Positions 8,612 through 16,893 of a DNA stretch of 64,000 bases are shown in pieces. Source of the DNA: JBBQKQ01 sp043719155 (GTDB lineage: Bacteria; Patescibacteriota; Minisyncoccia; Phycocordibacterales; UBA5272); contig JAYSUJ010000024.1 in NCBI GenBank assembly GCA_043719155.1, positions 1 through 64,000 of the forward strand. Direction: 5' to 3'. The stretch's first letter is position 1; the number at the start of each line of letters is the position of its first letter. The notes beneath the pieces were generated by a model. That model had not been told where the DNA came from, did no database searches, and saw nothing but the letters and a program-made list of their open reading frames with translations. A program made the position numbers and the translations under genes.

Positions 8612-9037
8612 TTAGTTTGTAACTTCGATACCCATAGACTTTGCAGAACCTGCTAAAACTTTAGCAGCAGCGTCTATTGTAGTTGCATTTAAGTCTGCCA
8701 TTTTAAGGGCTGCTAATTCTTTTAAGTCTGCCATAGATATTTTCCCAGCTTTGATACTTCCAGGTTTTGTAGAACCTTTTTTCATTCCCATTTTTGTAAG
8801 TATGAGCTCTGTGGCTTGGGTTGTACCAGTTTTAAAGTCATAAGTTCGGTCTTCGTAAACAGCAATTTTTGCAATTAATTTACCTTTTTTGTCTTTAGTA
8901 GCATCATTGAATTTTTTTACGAACTCAGCAATGTTGATACCAGCTTGCCCAAGAGCCGGACCTAGTGGCGGCGCAGGAGTTGCTTTTGCAGCTTCGATCT
9001 TTACTTTTATATTCTTTTTAGCTATTTTTTTTGCCAT
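8612..9037 (-). CDS. rplK: Ribosomal protein uL11
   Basis: 141 residues, normal length. It has the N-terminal KIEAAKATPAPPLGPALGQAGINIAEFVKKFN signature and the C-terminal rRNA-binding domain with KKGSTKPGSIKAGKISMADLKELA. It binds the GTPase-associated centre of 23S rRNA. A TGATATAAT promoter about 20 nt upstream of the start gives it its own transcript, because terminators close both nusG and the intervening small gene. The usual partner rplA does not follow; an MFS gene does. Confidence 0.97.
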   Translation of the reverse strand: MAKKIAKKNIKVKIEAAKATPAPPLGPALGQAGINIAEFVKKFNDATKDKKGKLIAKIAVYEDRTYDFKTGTTQATELILTKMGMKKGSTKPGSIKAGKISMADLKELAALKMADLNATTIDAAAKVLAGSAKSMGIEVTN

Positions 9038-9117
9038 ATATTTTCTTATTGCTCAACATTATATCATAATTTTACCAAAACTCAAGGCTCCTGCAGACTT
9101 TATTTGTATGAAATATG

Positions 9118-9149
9118 AAAAGGGGACGAATCATTTTCGTTCCCCTTTT
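9118..9149 (-). terminator. Terminator of the 77-residue Cys/His gene
   Basis: AAAAGGGGACGAA and TTCGTTCCCCTTTT form a strong hairpin directly after the stop at 9156, with T residues on the minus strand. Confidence 0.8.
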
Positions 9150-9155
9150 TGTTTT

Positions 9156-9389
9156 TTATCCTCCTTCTTTTTGGTTGTAGTTGGTAAACATCGACCTCAA
9201 TCTCATTTTAGCTTTTTCTCGTTTTGAGTGTCCGACATGCCAACCATTACAGTACTTACATTCATAGGCATGGACCGTAGACTGAAATCTCTCCTTATGC
9301 CACAAAACATGCTGGTGGGCACTTCTCTGGTCCAAGTGCCGCACCTTTCCGGTGCAGCCAGTGTTCCTCATGTACCAGTGTTTCCCCAT
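9156..9389 (-). CDS. Small Cys/His zinc-binding-like protein
   Basis: 77 residues, basic. It has CTGKVRH, then YECKYCNGWHVGHSKRE, a CxxC plus two His arrangement resembling a small zinc ribbon of the type found in phage and plasmid proteins. I chose the ATG at 9389 because a near-perfect AGGAGGTGA lies five to six nt upstream; an earlier in-frame ATG at 9464 would add a hydrophobic N-terminus with no such site. It sits between nusG and rplK with its own terminator, so it is an insertion in a normally conserved cluster. Function unknown. Confidence 0.7.
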   Translation of the reverse strand: MGKHWYMRNTGCTGKVRHLDQRSAHQHVLWHKERFQSTVHAYECKYCNGWHVGHSKREKAKMRLRSMFTNYNQKEGG

Positions 9390-9447
9390 CTGACTCACCT
9401 CCTTTCGGTTTTTGATAAGATAGAAAAGACAGCCGCAAATTACAACC

Positions 9448-9470
9448 AAAAAAAGCACAATCATGTGCTT
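9448..9470 (-). terminator. Terminator at the nusG stop
   Basis: AAGCACA TGAT TGTGCTT followed by a T-run on the minus strand, overlapping the nusG TAA. It separates secE-nusG from the downstream small gene. Confidence 0.8.
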
Positions 9471-10020
9471 ACATTGGTTTCACTTGCAAAAAGTCCAACT
9501 CCACCGGCGTCTCTCGTCCAAACATGTTTACATTTACTTTTAGCTTTCCTTTTTCTACATCCACCCCTTCCACTTTTCCTTCCATACCTTTAAATGGTCC
9601 GTCTGTTATAGTTACATTTTCACCAATTGCGATCTTAAGGGCATGAGTAGTTTTTGTATCTTTTAATTTGCTCCAGATAAACTCAATTTCCTTTGGAGTT
9701 AGCGGTACAGGCACAGTTCCTGCCCCCACGAAACCTGTTACACGAGGTGTGTTTCGAACAAGGTACCAAGAGTCCTCGTCGGCTATCATGTCTACTAGAA
9801 CGTATCCAGGATAAAAATTTTCTTCAACTTCTACTTTTTTTCCATTCTTGATTTTTACTTTCTTCTCCAAAGGAACAAGTACGTCAAAAATCTTGTCATT
9901 CATACCTTCACTCAAAACTTTTTGTTTCAAATTTCTTTCTACTGCTTTTTCATAGCCAGAATAAGTCTGTATTGCATACCATTTTCTCACATTGCCTGCT
10001 ACGTCATCTAAAATATTCAT
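9469..10020 (-). CDS. nusG: Transcription termination/antitermination factor NusG
   Basis: 183 residues. The NGN domain starts at RKWYAIQTYSGYEKAVERNLKQ and includes FYPGYVLVDM and VRNTPRVTGFVG. The KOW domain is IGENVTITDGPFKGMEGKVEGVD near 130-155. It binds RNA polymerase and couples it to Rho or the ribosome. It starts 3 bp after the secE stop, so the two are co-transcribed. A terminator overlaps its stop codon. Confidence 0.97.
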   Translation of the reverse strand: MNILDDVAGNVRKWYAIQTYSGYEKAVERNLKQKVLSEGMNDKIFDVLVPLEKKVKIKNGKKVEVEENFYPGYVLVDMIADEDSWYLVRNTPRVTGFVGAGTVPVPLTPKEIEFIWSKLKDTKTTHALKIAIGENVTITDGPFKGMEGKVEGVDVEKGKLKVNVNMFGRETPVELDFLQVKPM

Positions 10021-10023
10021 AAA

Positions 10024-10218
10024 TTATTTAACTTTAAAATAGTTAATTCCTTTTAAAATAGCCTCACCGAAACCAAGGTCAAGTGCACCCAAGTAAACAG
10101 CCATAACAGCAGTAAACAGTACCACGAAAAGTGTAAAGTTTACCACCACGTTTTGTGAGGGAAAAGTTGTTAATTTGAGCTCTTTTTGTATATCTTTTAA
10201 ATATGTTGACAAATTCAT
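10024..10218 (-). CDS. secE: Preprotein translocase subunit SecE
   Basis: 64 residues, the short single-helix form. It has an amphipathic STYLKDIQKELKLTTFPSQ segment, then one membrane helix VVNFTLFVVLFTAVMAVYLGALDL. It stabilises SecY in the translocon. It leads the secE-nusG operon. A TATAAT box (10228-10233) sits nine nt before the ATG with no Shine-Dalgarno sequence. Confidence 0.93.
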   Translation of the reverse strand: MNLSTYLKDIQKELKLTTFPSQNVVVNFTLFVVLFTAVMAVYLGALDLGFGEAILKGINYFKVK

Positions 10219-10263
10219 AATGCTGCTATTATACCAGAGAAAACGAGATTAGTACAATTTAAA

Positions 10264-11667
10264 CTAGTTAGAGGTTATTGAATCAAAAATACTATTAAAA
10301 ATGTAGCTATAATTTTCTAGTAAGTTGGCACTAAAAATTGGTGTCGTAACCAGATACAAAATTTCTTTATTTACAAAAACCACCTCTTCGACAAAAGCTG
10401 GCGAGTTGAAAAGTTGCCCATCTTTGTCATAAAAACGAATACTAACAGCTTTTCCTATATTGCCCAAAGTGAATTGTGAAGTTTCCTGCTTGCTTATACC
10501 CATATCACCCAATGCTACTATCAACTCTGAAATTTTATTTTTTATTGCTACTTCTTCAGACTGATAACCAATATTGCTCTTGCTGATTACAAATGTTTCT
10601 GAAAAATTATCCAACTTGCTTTCATAAGGAGATAGGAGCATGATAGAGACAGTCTTGTTTGCATTTGTAGAGGAACTAGTTGTCCATCCTAGTGGATAAT
10701 ATATTTTTATATTTCCATAATTAATTTTATTTTTTAAAAATTGACTAGGTTTAGTGTTGGTTGCTGGAAGACTTTCGGTCTTTAGGTCTGTTATATTTTC
10801 TAAAAATAGTTTTATGGTACTAGATGGAATAATGTACCCCAAGTTGGAACCAGCTTCAAAAGTTGCACTTTCAACCAGCCCATAATAGCAGCCATTATTT
10901 TGCCCAATGGCAATACCGCCCGAGTTACCATGGTTAGTACTGGCACTAATTTTTATCCTATTGTCCTCTCCACCTTGAAACCCACTCACCACACCTTCTG
11001 TTAATGTCACTGACTCCCCACCAGTAGTTGGGTAACCAATGATAAATATCTTGTCACCAATCTCAATGCTTTTAGAGCCACTACACATATTGGACACAGA
11101 CTTAAAAACATCTTTCACTTTTGGTGGCATGGCATAAGTCTCGCCGTTCAGATTTTTGTTAGCTTTTTCGATAGTTAAAACAGCCAGATCCAAGCCTTCT
11201 ATTTTAGATTTACTAGTTTCTATTTTAGCTATTTTATTGTGGTACAAAACAGCTTTTTTAGAAAAGTAAGAAGTGTCGTAAAAAGTACCGTCGGTTGGTT
11301 TTGGAAAATAGATGTTACAGCCGTGAAATTTTTCATCTAAGCCTAGCACTACATGAGCGTTGGTTTGCACGCTTGGAATACCCTTTTCATTTAGAAAATA
11401 TATACCACTACCCACTATAGTTTCTGGGCCACCGTCTGCATCTGAGCATCGTACCTGAGCCACAGCCGGGATAATATCTTTACGAATTTGAGACAAAACT
11501 TGTTCTGGTGACTTTTGATAAAAGTAAGAGAGTTTTTGAGAGAAAAAAATTCCCATAATTCTTGAATTTAAATAAATAATTCCAAAAAAAGAAAGCAAGA
11601 TGGAAATAGAAATAAGCAAAGTGTAAACTCTGACTAAAAAATGTTTATGCAAATATTTATCTAGCAT
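10264..11667 (-). CDS. Membrane-anchored trypsin-like serine protease (HtrA/S1C type)
   Basis: About 467 residues from the ATG at 11667; an in-frame ATG 42 bp upstream is possible but reads through a Cys-rich stretch without a signal. It has an N-terminal membrane anchor LVRVYTLLISISILLSFFGIIYL. The protease domain follows with the triad in TNAHVVLG (His), EGLDLAVLTIEK (Asp) and STNHGNSGGIAIG (Ser). No PDZ domain is evident; the remaining C-terminal 150 residues are unassigned. It would cleave extracytoplasmic proteins. It stands alone after secE and diverges from the DedA gene. Confidence 0.85.
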   Translation of the reverse strand: MLDKYLHKHFLVRVYTLLISISILLSFFGIIYLNSRIMGIFFSQKLSYFYQKSPEQVLSQIRKDIIPAVAQVRCSDADGGPETIVGSGIYFLNEKGIPSVQTNAHVVLGLDEKFHGCNIYFPKPTDGTFYDTSYFSKKAVLYHNKIAKIETSKSKIEGLDLAVLTIEKANKNLNGETYAMPPKVKDVFKSVSNMCSGSKSIEIGDKIFIIGYPTTGGESVTLTEGVVSGFQGGEDNRIKISASTNHGNSGGIAIGQNNGCYYGLVESATFEAGSNLGYIIPSSTIKLFLENITDLKTESLPATNTKPSQFLKNKINYGNIKIYYPLGWTTSSSTNANKTVSIMLLSPYESKLDNFSETFVISKSNIGYQSEEVAIKNKISELIVALGDMGISKQETSQFTLGNIGKAVSIRFYDKDGQLFNSPAFVEEVVFVNKEILYLVTTPIFSANLLENYSYIFNSIFDSITSN

Positions 11668-11766
11668 TATGCAACAAGTATCACATAGATAAAAGAAAAA
11701 AGTACTCAAAATAAATGGGATGTGTGGAAAATGTAAAACATGTTACAATTTCAATATAAAATAAAT

Positions 11767-12348
11767 ATGTTAGAGATAATACACAACTTTGGATATACTG
11801 GATTGTTCGTAACCATATTTGCAGAAATTGGGGCTATGATGTTTTTCTTGCCTGGTGACACCCTCATCTTTGGGTCTGGAATGTTGGCTGAAACTGGTGC
11901 TATGCATTTTTTAGGAACTATCTTTTTGATTTTTACTTCGTCTGCCCTAGCTGGTCATTTTGGTTATTTTGTTGGGACAAAAATTGACAGAGAAACACTT
12001 ATAAATAATAAGTATTACAAAATCAAAGACGCCCACTTAGAACATACTGAAAAGTTTTTTGCAAAATATGGTGCTTTAGCCATTGTAGCATCTCGCTTTG
12101 TGCCCATAGTCAGAAATTTTATTTCCCAAATTTGTGGACTATTAAAATATAATAGAAGAAAGTTTTTCATTTACAATCTTATTGCTAGCTTTATTTGGCC
12201 GGCAATTACCGTTTCTTTGGGGTTTTATTTTGGTAAAATGTTCCCGAACTTAGTTGTGTACATGGAGTATTTTATGGTTATAATGATAGCCATCGTGGCC
12301 TTACCTTTTATTTTAGAGATGGGTAAAAAACTTTTTAGGTTTAAATAA
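11767..12348 (+). CDS. DedA/VTT-domain membrane protein
   Basis: 193 residues. It has the DedA signature: GYTGLFVTIFAEIGAMMFFLPGDTLIFGSG near the N-terminus and the core KFFAKYGALAIVASRFVPIVRNFISQICGLLKYNRRKF, with about five hydrophobic segments. The family takes part in phospholipid (undecaprenyl-phosphate) flipping; the exact role is not visible here. The start at 11767 follows an AAAATAAAT leader; an earlier in-frame ATG at 11740 would add nine residues. Confidence 0.9.
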   Translation: MLEIIHNFGYTGLFVTIFAEIGAMMFFLPGDTLIFGSGMLAETGAMHFLGTIFLIFTSSALAGHFGYFVGTKIDRETLINNKYYKIKDAHLEHTEKFFAKYGALAIVASRFVPIVRNFISQICGLLKYNRRKFFIYNLIASFIWPAITVSLGFYFGKMFPNLVVYMEYFMVIMIAIVALPFILEMGKKLFRFK

Positions 12349-12350
12349 AA

Positions 12351-13538
12351 CTACTTTTCTGCAGTAATACCTTCTATTTCCTCCTTTAATTTAGCAACCA
12401 AGGCTTCCATGTCGAGTTTTTGTATGTACAGTTTATTCAAATTTTCAATAAGTTTTAGGACCAAATCTTTTCCAGCTATTTTTTCAGCACCTGAAGCGTC
12501 CCTTGACAAAGCCCCTGTGGAACTATTCACTACAAAAAAATCATTGTTTGGTACGCCGTCGATGTACATTTCACTAGTTTTGGCTATTCTCCAAAAAGCA
12601 TCACAGTTGCCGACCAAGATTTCCATTTTCCCGTTTTTATTTACAACTTTAAAGTCGATAATCAACCTCATACTTGCGGGTCTGTCGAAAAGTTCTGTAT
12701 TTTTAGTTGCATCTGGTGGTGCGGATCGTATCAACTCTTCGACAACCAAATCCTCAATATCCACTTCTCTACCCCAAAGTCTGGAGTAGTGAGTAGTGAT
12801 TTCCAATATTTTATTTCTCAGTCTAAATTCCAAAACATCTAACATAAAAACCTTATCTTCCTCGGTATCTGAAAATAACTCACCTTCATCACGTTTTATG
12901 TCTGGGAAAATATGTATACCTTCACCTCTGGCTCCGTCCACTGGTTTTACTATCCAAAACCCAGATTCAGGTACAGTTTTTAAATTTAATTTACCAAAAG
13001 GTCCGACCAATTTTCTAGCAGAATTTTCCAGAGGTGTAAACTTGGGATGATTGAGCTTGTTATCACAAAGGTCACGAATATAGGGTGGATTGGGATTGGC
13101 ATGAAGCGGGTATGCAGCCTTGTCTAAAATATCACGGACATACTTTTGAACTCTAGGGAAAGCCTCTTCTGAAAAACCTGTCTCCATGTGACGCATTTCA
13201 TATCTAGTAACAGGTTTGCCAGCGAGTTTTAAAGTTTCATCAAAAGCTCTGGCTTTATCTAAAACATCTGGGTAATCAGGGTTGTTACGCCCCCTTATCC
13301 TTGCTTTTATCCTATCAGCATAACTCACCATGCCTTTAGGAATTTTTTCTTTACCAAAACCAGACGTTGAACCATTGGTTTCCACTATCCACCAATGACC
13401 GTACTGATCCATAAACATATCTACACCTAGAGTGCCTACCCATTCTAAGTCATTTGCCTTCGTCTCTACTTTAGCTTTAAACTCACCCAGTAATTTACTG
13501 AACTGAGACTCTCCTGGCTTTGGCTCTTTTCCAATCAT
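12351..13538 (-). CDS. ATP-grasp-like protein of unknown substrate
   Basis: About 395 residues. The middle has GFWIVKPVDGARGEGIHIFPD, an ATP-grasp lysine and glycine-rich loop, followed by MRLIIDFKVVNKNGKMEILVGNCDAFWR, compatible with the metal-binding core. The N-terminus has VGTLGVDMFMDQYGHWWIVETNGSTSG, which itself resembles the end of an ATP-grasp domain, so the order may be permuted or duplicated. The ATG overlaps the RluA stop in TGATG; a GTG one codon earlier is also possible. The enzyme class is inferred; the product is unknown. Confidence 0.5.
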   Translation of the reverse strand: MIGKEPKPGESQFSKLLGEFKAKVETKANDLEWVGTLGVDMFMDQYGHWWIVETNGSTSGFGKEKIPKGMVSYADRIKARIRGRNNPDYPDVLDKARAFDETLKLAGKPVTRYEMRHMETGFSEEAFPRVQKYVRDILDKAAYPLHANPNPPYIRDLCDNKLNHPKFTPLENSARKLVGPFGKLNLKTVPESGFWIVKPVDGARGEGIHIFPDIKRDEGELFSDTEEDKVFMLDVLEFRLRNKILEITTHYSRLWGREVDIEDLVVEELIRSAPPDATKNTELFDRPASMRLIIDFKVVNKNGKMEILVGNCDAFWRIAKTSEMYIDGVPNNDFFVVNSSTGALSRDASGAEKIAGKDLVLKLIENLNKLYIQKLDMEALVAKLKEEIEGITAEK

Positions 13539-14353
13539 CACCCAAGTTTATCACATTCTATTTTTATAATTAGACCTATATGTGGATGCAAAAATTCTAA
13601 ACTTTTAGCATGCAACATTAATCTGTTTTCAGTATTTACTTTGACTACCCCAGTCTCCAGATTCAACAGTAGGGACTCTATTTGTTTTGTAGAGTGTTCA
13701 TTTGCAATTCCATTAACTCCATATTTTGTATCTCCAACAATAGGATGTCCTATGAATCTACAGTGCAAGCGTAATTGATGTGTGCGACCAGTTTTAGGAT
13801 ACATTTTTAATGTTGAAGTATTTTCTTTTTCGTCATAATTTAAAATTTCAAAATTGGTTTCGGCAACTCGCTTGGTATTTCTACCGCCCTCTTCCCCAGT
13901 AAAACCACAAACCCAAATACGCGGATCTTTTTTATGTCTAGAAATTGGCTCCGAAATTTCATAAAAATTTTTTAACTCTGTTTTAAAAATTTTTTTTTCA
14001 CTTATTAACTTTTGTAAATTTATTTCTCCCCAGACTTTAACAATGTACTCTTTTAAGATAGTTCTATCCAAAAATTGTTTTTGCAGATTTTCAAAAACCT
14101 CTTGATTTTTGGCGACCAAAATAACCCCACTAGTTTCCCTGTCTAATCTGTTCAAAATCCCCCATCTTTTTTCGTAACGACCACTGTCGAGCGTGTGTGG
14201 GTTACCTACGTCTTCCAAGTTTGGAAATTTATTTTTTATAAAATCTGACAGAGTGGCTTCTGTCGTGCGACCATCAGCATGCACTACCAAACCAGCAGGT
14301 TTGTCGACTGCAAACAAAAATGCGTCTTCAAAAATTATTTTTACGTCTGGCAT
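13538..14353 (-). CDS. RluA-family pseudouridine synthase (first copy)
   Basis: 271 residues. The catalytic motif is ILNRLDRETSGVILVAKN with the invariant Asp, preceded by DKPAGLVVHADG and followed by TGRTHQLRLHCRFIGHPIVGDTKYG. It isomerises uridine in rRNA or tRNA. There is no S4 domain at the N-terminus. The upstream TATAAT (14363-14368) is nine nt from the ATG. It is translationally linked to the ATP-grasp-like gene. A paralogue lies at 40542-41324. Confidence 0.92.
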   Translation of the reverse strand: MPDVKIIFEDAFLFAVDKPAGLVVHADGRTTEATLSDFIKNKFPNLEDVGNPHTLDSGRYEKRWGILNRLDRETSGVILVAKNQEVFENLQKQFLDRTILKEYIVKVWGEINLQKLISEKKIFKTELKNFYEISEPISRHKKDPRIWVCGFTGEEGGRNTKRVAETNFEILNYDEKENTSTLKMYPKTGRTHQLRLHCRFIGHPIVGDTKYGVNGIANEHSTKQIESLLLNLETGVVKVNTENRLMLHAKSLEFLHPHIGLIIKIECDKLG

Positions 14354-14373
14354 TTGTTAACAATTATAGCAAA

Positions 14374-15567
14374 TTATCCAAATAAAAAACTCCAAAAACT
14401 AGGAACAGACAAATCTAAGTCTTCTGGTAAGGTAAAAAACATGTTCCCTGCAAAATCTCTTTCTAGCTTTTGCCTACATCGGATATTATTTACAAAGGCA
14501 AAATCTGAACAGAGAGTTTTAGTTAAGTCTTTTTTTTCAAATTTTTCTTCATTTCTTAAAATATCATAGCTCAGTGAATACAGACAATGTACCTTGTACT
14601 CTAAACTGCTTTGATTCATACAAAACTTACGAGAAATAACAATTGGGGTCTTTCCCTTTTTACCAAAAATTTCCATAATAAATCTTCTATTACAAGCAAA
14701 GTGCTTTTTATCATCCCTATACAAGTTACAAAAATCTGAAATTTTCTGATAATTTTTTGCTAAAAAATTTGCGGAGCGGCTATTCACAAGCAAACAAGAA
14801 TACTCTGCCAAGTCAGAGTTGTCCTGATATTTTTTACAATAATCTATACTAACTTTTTCTTTTAAATCGTCTACCACTTGAAAGTAGTCCATGAAAATTC
14901 CTGTGTGACAGGATAATAATTTATCTCTGCTTTTAGAAATAATTTCACATGTTTTGATGGCCTCTGGTATGTCTTTGCTGTTTTGAAAAACAAAATGCCC
15001 CAACTCATGCATACCACTTATGTAAATGTTTCGCTTACCATTAAGTTCTCCCGTTTGAAATTGTTGAGCTAATTTTTCTATTAACTCATTTTGAAGCTTA
15101 GAACTTTCTATACCATTACCGATAATGCCGTGTACATAACCATTGGCACAGATAAAACTAAAGTTATTTTTGTATGGGTCATACTCTAAGCTTTTGCTAG
15201 GACTTTTATTTACCAAATTGGCTTGATAGCCAATTTCATGTGATACAGAGTGACACGAAGCTTCGGTTATCTCGTGACTATCAAGTAAATAATTTAAATC
15301 TGTAAATAGATTGTCAAAAAAAACTTGGTCAAATTTTTTAATAGCAATTTGCTTTTTGACCAGTTTTTTGGCACAATTTGTAAATTCCAAATTTGATAAT
15401 TTACAGGCTTTGAAAAAGTTATTTGATAGATCTGCTTCTTTTAATTTTTCATCGACAACCTCTTCAATTTCAAAATCATTCACATTTGTATAAAAATTAA
15501 CAGGCATAACAAAAAGGAAAAGGAAAGAGGTAAAGTAAAAAACAAAAACTAAAATCCAAAATTTCAT
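14374..15567 (-). CDS. Membrane-anchored Cys/His-rich protein, unrecognised family
   Basis: About 397 residues from the ATG at 15567; the longer reading frame runs into a terminator hairpin, so I reject it. One N-terminal membrane helix (WILVFVFYFTSFLFLFVMPV) anchors an extracytoplasmic domain with repeated Cys/His signatures: CHSVSHEIG near 105, CANGYVHG near 140, MHELGH near 186, CHTGIF near 220, and further single Cys residues. The pattern suggests metal or heme binding, or disulfides. HELGH reads as HExxH and could be a metalloprotease site. I do not recognise the family. Confidence 0.6.
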   Translation of the reverse strand: MKFWILVFVFYFTSFLFLFVMPVNFYTNVNDFEIEEVVDEKLKEADLSNNFFKACKLSNLEFTNCAKKLVKKQIAIKKFDQVFFDNLFTDLNYLLDSHEITEASCHSVSHEIGYQANLVNKSPSKSLEYDPYKNNFSFICANGYVHGIIGNGIESSKLQNELIEKLAQQFQTGELNGKRNIYISGMHELGHFVFQNSKDIPEAIKTCEIISKSRDKLLSCHTGIFMDYFQVVDDLKEKVSIDYCKKYQDNSDLAEYSCLLVNSRSANFLAKNYQKISDFCNLYRDDKKHFACNRRFIMEIFGKKGKTPIVISRKFCMNQSSLEYKVHCLYSLSYDILRNEEKFEKKDLTKTLCSDFAFVNNIRCRQKLERDFAGNMFFTLPEDLDLSVPSFWSFLFG

Positions 15568-15589
15568 AATTTTATTTAGTTTAGCATAA

Positions 15590-15627
15590 TAAAAAAGTGG
15601 CCAGTTTCGCGAAGCGAAACTGGCCAC
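15590..15627 (-). terminator. Terminator of the vWA gene
   Basis: GTGGCCAGTTTCGC and GCGAAACTGGCCAC form a perfect 14-bp stem with a GAA loop, followed on the minus strand by six T. It also marks the 5' edge of the next gene. Confidence 0.9.
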
Positions 15628-15654
15628 CACTGACCCAACTTTAGCCCTTAAGCT

Positions 15655-16752
15655 TTAGTCGATGTCAAAATCGAACCCACCACCACTGTCGTTGCTTCCG
15701 CTGTCGGACGAGCCACCACCCCAAGAAGGAGTGCTGTCTTCGCTCGAGCTGTGCGAAGGTTGGGTGTAAGAACTATCAGCATCACTGCTGTCGTCACCAC
15801 TGTTGCCATCCTGGAGAGCTTCCAGGTCGTCCTCATCATGGACGTCGCCGTCGGTTTCGAAACCGCCAGTCTGCTCGCCGTTGGCGTCCAATGAGCCCTT
15901 GGTAGGGTCAAAGTCCGCTGGCAAGAGAGCGATCTCCTGCTGGAGATCGGCAGGCAACGAGAACATGTCCGGGAGGGGTTCATCGAATCCGGACACATCC
16001 TCTTGGACAGCTTGTTCCCAGGTCTTGGAAACACCGTCCACACCCATGGCTTCGTTGCGGTCAGCTTCAGAGAAGCCGAGCGACGAAGCTTGGGCAGAGC
16101 CAGGCGCAAGAAGGTGATAAGCCAACCCGAGCCCAGCGGCGGCAACGAAGGCCATGGCTACAGGGTTGCTTCCGCCACCCTTGCCTTTGCCGAACCAGCT
16201 CGACTTTGCAGCCGGCTGATTGTTGCCTTGAACATGCACGTTCATCACGCGCTCCTTGGGGATACCCATCGGCTCAGCCTGTTGCCAGGCGTCGATGTTG
16301 GCCCCGAGGTAAATCACGATAGTTCCGGCTTTCTGTTTGCGCTCCACCAGGGCGCGCAAGGCAGAAAGCTGACTAAACTCGCCTTTCGAGGCGTTTTCGA
16401 TACCGTCGGTAAAGAGCACCACGACATAGTCGGTGTCCTGCTCGATGTTATCGTTCAGGGCAGCCGCCAAGTTGTCGTAGAGCGGAGTCAATGCCCGAGG
16501 CACGTACTCTTCGTATTTGAGGTCAGCGATCTCGCCACCGAGTCCTTGACGAAGGACATCGGTCCCCATGCTGTCAAAAGTGACGAGCCGGAGGTAGGCG
16601 GTCTTGCCACGGGAATCATTGCGCATCCGGCCGAGGTAGGCATTGCTGCCTTCCACCACCCTGCGCCGCCACGAATACATGGAGCCGGACTTGTCCGCGA
16701 CAAAGCGAACTTCAAGCTTACGCTTCGCTGCTTTCGCTACGATTTGAGCCAT
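15655..16752 (-). CDS. von Willebrand factor A domain protein with acidic Ser-rich tail
   Basis: 365 residues. The N-terminal vWA domain has the MIDAS motif DKSGSMYSW near residue 19, a Thr in ALTPLYDN and FTDGIEN near 114, so metal-dependent ligand binding is likely. A hydrophobic stretch PVAMAFVAAAGLGLAYHLLAPG near 197-216 is a possible membrane segment. The tail is acidic and low complexity and ends GGGFDFDID. There is no N-terminal signal. It is GC-rich compared with both neighbours. A GGGA-type ribosome binding site and a leader hairpin lie upstream and a strong terminator downstream, so it looks like a transferred unit. Confidence 0.85.
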   Translation of the reverse strand: MAQIVAKAAKRKLEVRFVADKSGSMYSWRRRVVEGSNAYLGRMRNDSRGKTAYLRLVTFDSMGTDVLRQGLGGEIADLKYEEYVPRALTPLYDNLAAALNDNIEQDTDYVVVLFTDGIENASKGEFSQLSALRALVERKQKAGTIVIYLGANIDAWQQAEPMGIPKERVMNVHVQGNNQPAAKSSWFGKGKGGGSNPVAMAFVAAAGLGLAYHLLAPGSAQASSLGFSEADRNEAMGVDGVSKTWEQAVQEDVSGFDEPLPDMFSLPADLQQEIALLPADFDPTKGSLDANGEQTGGFETDGDVHDEDDLEALQDGNSGDDSSDADSSYTQPSHSSSEDSTPSWGGGSSDSGSNDSGGGFDFDID

Positions 16753-16775
16753 TTTTTTCCCTTTCTGAGGGGGTT

Positions 16776-16800
16776 AATCCTGAGCCTATTTCTCAGGATT
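16776..16800 (-). promoter_or_regulatory. Hairpin in the 5' leader of the vWA gene
   Basis: AATCCTGAG pairs with CTCAGGATT around a CCTATTT loop, between a TATAAT promoter near 16807 and the ribosome binding site. It may stabilise the mRNA or regulate translation. Confidence 0.5.
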
Positions 16801-16893
16801 TTTATATTATACAATATAAATTGTAATTTGTAAAAAAATACTTTAAAATAGTTTTTTTTTACTTTGTGGGTTATAATAAGTATTACAAAATTC

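Noticed and set aside
9156..9464. 102-residue version of the small zinc-like protein
   Set aside because: The upstream start has no ribosome binding site and overlaps the nusG terminator; the ATG at 9389 has a near-perfect one.
15648..16145. 165-residue reading frame overlapping the vWA gene
   Set aside because: It is in another frame of the GC-rich vWA gene, lacks a start signal and has low-complexity content; the vWA frame has clear motifs and a ribosome binding site.
16003..16833. 276-residue plus-strand frame opposite the vWA gene
   Set aside because: Antisense frame kept open by GC-rich codons; it has no promoter and its end runs into the vWA leader hairpin.
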